Source: Candidatus Cloacimonadota bacterium
GTDB taxonomy: Bacteria > Muiribacteriota > UBA6191
Direction of reading: 5' to 3'
NCBI GenBank assembly: GCA_002402105.1
Contig: NVVD01000005.1
Location: 144,527 to 208,526, forward strand
Length of the DNA: 64,000 nt
The translations under genes were made by a program, and so were the position numbers. The notes under the pieces are model-generated. The model saw only the letters and a list, made by a program, of their open reading frames with translations, made no database searches and was not told where the DNA came from. Shown piece after piece: positions 62,031 to 64,000 of the stretch; within the stretch, counting starts at the first letter, position 1; every line of letters begins with the position of its first letter.

Positions 62031-63776
62031 GTGAAAGCCCAATTTATGAACTTAAGACATTTAATTTTCAGAAACCGTATTCGGTCATTTAGAAACTCCT
62101 CTAGTGCTAAAAACTTAATTCAATGGACTATTTTTTTGTTTTTTTTAGGGCTAGTACTATTTATGATTTATTTTGGTACTATCTCCCTACTTAATAAACT
62201 AGACACTCTAAATGGCACTCAAAACTACGGAGCAGCCCTAAATTTAGCTAGCTCTATGATATCTGTTGGTGATTTAATCAAAGAACGCCTGCTCTCAATG
62301 GTTATTTTATCTATCTTTTTTATGTTATTGTTTTCAAATACAATTTCATCAATCTCTCATGTCTTTTTATCTAAAGACACCGAACTACTTATAGCAAGCC
62401 CAATCTCTCCATACCAAGTATTTCAAATCAGGTTTTTTGAAGCAGGGTTTTCATCATCATGGATGTCGTTTTTTTTCTTTTTTCCTGTTTTATTTGCCTA
62501 TCTTAAAAACTATCATGTCAGCTATTTTGCACTTATCCCATTTTTTTTAGCTCTCATACCCTTTTTAATGATACCAGCATCTCTTGGGGTATCATTTGCT
62601 TTAGTCACAGCTAGGTACTTTCCAATCAAGCAATCAAAAAGAGTTTTTCAATTTATGTCTGTTTTCTTTTTGACTGCCATATTGATTTTGCTTCGTGTGC
62701 TACAACCAGAAAAGCTCTTTCAAATTAATGGTGTAAACGAAATCCATACTTTTATTAATAATTTACAGATTCCTTTTTATAAGCATTTACCATCTACTTG
62801 GTTATCTAAAATTGCTATTTCTAGCTTTACAAACCAAAGTCAAAATCTATACGAACCTGCTATATTACTTTTTTCTTTAGGTTTTATTTTACTAATCTGT
62901 GTCAATTTATTGGGCAAAGCATTCTTTTTTACAGCTTGGTGTAAAAGTAAAGAAAACTCATCTCAAGGAGTCATAGAAAGCAATACAAAATCTACCTCCT
63001 TTTATAAATCTTTACCACTATTTATGAACCCTATTCATAAAAAAGACTTTATTTTATTTTTTAGAAACCCAGAGCTTTGGTCACAAATATTTTTAATTTT
63101 TGCTATGGTCGGACTCTATCTTTATAACATCAACTTACTACATTTAGACAAGTTATCTATTTACAATGTTGCACGCTTTATTAGCTTTTTAAATGTAGCT
63201 TTTGTTGGTTTTATCACAACTTCTATCTCTATGAGGTTTTTGTTTCCGTCTATTAGTTTAGAGGGCCCAGCTTTTTGGATTTTAAAATCATCACCTTTTT
63301 CAATGTCTGATTTACTCTTTAAAAAGTTTTCTTTTTTTACACCTATCATTTTAATTATTGGCAATTTAATGACTCTTCTTGCCAACTATATTTTACAAAT
63401 ACCTTGGTGGTTATATTTAATTAACGGTATTAATATCAGTATTTTATGCATTGTAAACTCTTTACTTGCTATCTCTTTTGGGGCTTTGTTTCCAAACTAT
63501 CGAGCCGAAAACCTCAATAAAATATTTATGAGCTTTGGAGGAACATTTTATATGATAGCCTCCCTAAGTTTTATGTTTTTATTTTTAGGCTCTCAAGGTT
63601 ATCCTATCTACATTTTATATAAACACCTCGTTAGACACAATATAGTTACTAATTACCAAATACTTGGAGTTTGTACCTCAATTATAATAGGCTTTATTAC
63701 TCTTTATTTATTTTCTGTTTTGCCTTATCAAAAAGCAAAAAGAGCTTTAATTTCTCATCAGGATGGCTGTATATGA
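62031..63776 (+). CDS. ABC exporter permease (ABC-2-like)
   Basis: The protein of about 581 residues has around 12 membrane segments with long soluble loops. It starts with a basic FRNRIRSFRN stretch and has SKDTELLIASPISPYQVFQI near 120 and IHKKDFILFFRNPELW near 340, typical of large export permeases with the ATPase encoded downstream. The GTG at 62031 was chosen; an ATG at 62046 and a TTG at 62016 are alternatives and none has a clear ribosome site. The stop overlaps the ATPase start by four bases. The substrate is unknown. Confidence 0.75.
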   Translation: MKAQFMNLRHLIFRNRIRSFRNSSSAKNLIQWTIFLFFLGLVLFMIYFGTISLLNKLDTLNGTQNYGAALNLASSMISVGDLIKERLLSMVILSIFFMLLFSNTISSISHVFLSKDTELLIASPISPYQVFQIRFFEAGFSSSWMSFFFFFPVLFAYLKNYHVSYFALIPFFLALIPFLMIPASLGVSFALVTARYFPIKQSKRVFQFMSVFFLTAILILLRVLQPEKLFQINGVNEIHTFINNLQIPFYKHLPSTWLSKIAISSFTNQSQNLYEPAILLFSLGFILLICVNLLGKAFFFTAWCKSKENSSQGVIESNTKSTSFYKSLPLFMNPIHKKDFILFFRNPELWSQIFLIFAMVGLYLYNINLLHLDKLSIYNVARFISFLNVAFVGFITTSISMRFLFPSISLEGPAFWILKSSPFSMSDLLFKKFSFFTPIILIIGNLMTLLANYILQIPWWLYLINGINISILCIVNSLLAISFGALFPNYRAENLNKIFMSFGGTFYMIASLSFMFLFLGSQGYPIYILYKHLVRHNIVTNYQILGVCTSIIIGFITLYLFSVLPYQKAKRALISHQDGCI

Positions 63777-64000
63777 TTCAACTCAAAAATCTTAAAAAAT
63801 CTTATGGTGACCATCATGCTGTAAATGGGCTCAATTTAGACATCAAAGCCAATCAAATTTTTGGTTTTTTAGGCCCTAATGGAGCAGGTAAAACTACAAG
63901 TATTAAAATGATTACTGGCATTATGCCACCTACAAGTGGAGAAATATTTATAAATGGTATAAACATTAATGAAAACCACATTTTGTGCAAACAAATCACA
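63773..64000 (+). CDS. ABC transporter ATPase, N-terminal part (runs off the window)
   Basis: The first 76 residues are present. LKKSYGDHHAVNGLNLDIKA and FGFLGPNGAGKTTSIKMITG carry the Walker A, and GIMPPTSGEIFINGINI follows, all as in ABC-2 exporter ATPases. The Q-loop and signature lie outside the window. It is the partner of the upstream permease. Confidence 0.9.
   Translation, partial: MIQLKNLKKSYGDHHAVNGLNLDIKANQIFGFLGPNGAGKTTSIKMITGIMPPTSGEIFINGININENHILCKQIT

Noticed and set aside
1..64000. tRNA, rRNA, CRISPR array, prophage or intact insertion sequence
   Set aside because: No cloverleaf with a GGTTCGAATCC-like arm, no direct-repeat array, and no integrase, transposase or phage structural protein was found on reading both strands.

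Overview
The window is AT-rich (about 30% G+C by eye) and densely packed bacterial DNA. It carries outer-envelope traits (many signal peptides, secreted zinc proteases, a giant VCBS/PKD protein with a CFI-box C-terminus), a complete alternative complex III, an NhaD antiporter and an NtrC-family regulator. This suggests a Gram-negative, aerobically respiring, probably marine or salt-exposed bacterium, most like low-GC Bdellovibrionota or other former 'deltaproteobacteria'. The assignment is an inference: no rRNA or other decisive marker is present, and I saw no tRNA, CRISPR array or intact insertion sequence.

Layout. 1-5.4 kb is an accessory stretch: a SEC-C protein running off the left edge, a Nudix protein without catalytic residues, a TPR protein, a two-gene unit pairing a winged-helix protein with a lone GspF-type domain, an APH-like kinase, a patch of broken genes (3.7-4.9 kb), and a membrane protein/XRE repressor pair with a candidate operator. 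5.76-13.6 kb (minus) is the act operon, ActA, a tiny Tat-signal protein, ActB, ActC, a fused ActD-ActE and ActF, with a good sigma70-like promoter. 13.8-15.3 kb is nhaD with a histidine-rich extension. 15.6-17.7 kb holds dcd, an unlisted 59-residue gene and an NtrC-like regulator that has lost GAFTGA. 18-22.1 kb (plus) is one compact unit: DHH phosphoesterase, glutaredoxin, Mrp-like NTPase, SDR, animal-type pyruvoyltetrahydropterin synthase, a degenerate second copy, and YajQ.

22-25.8 kb contains a membrane protein, a large TPR protein and a protein with an internal duplication. 26-42 kb (minus) runs from a membrane-bound class III cyclase through a 3030-residue surface protein into ribD and ribE, then three unusual genes (79 aa, a double V4R-domain protein, 99 aa), then ribBA and ribH. 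42-50 kb carries a ComEC-like channel, pssA, an NFACT (RqcH-like) protein, mdh, a TPR protein and an XPB-like helicase. 50-56 kb carries a DUF3084 coiled-coil protein, a membrane-anchored unknown, cdd, a B12-binding-type radical SAM protein and rlmH. 56-62 kb is a secreted set: two related HExxH proteases flanking two thioredoxin-fold proteins and a TPR protein. The right edge is an ABC exporter permease and the start of its ATPase.

The best leads for something undescribed are the V4R insertion in the riboflavin locus, the GspF-domain/winged-helix pair, the biopterin-like cassette with a broken paralogue, and several enzymes or regulators whose folds are kept while catalytic motifs are gone (Nudix, GAFTGA-less NtrC, Mrp without CxxC, thioredoxin fold without CxxC).
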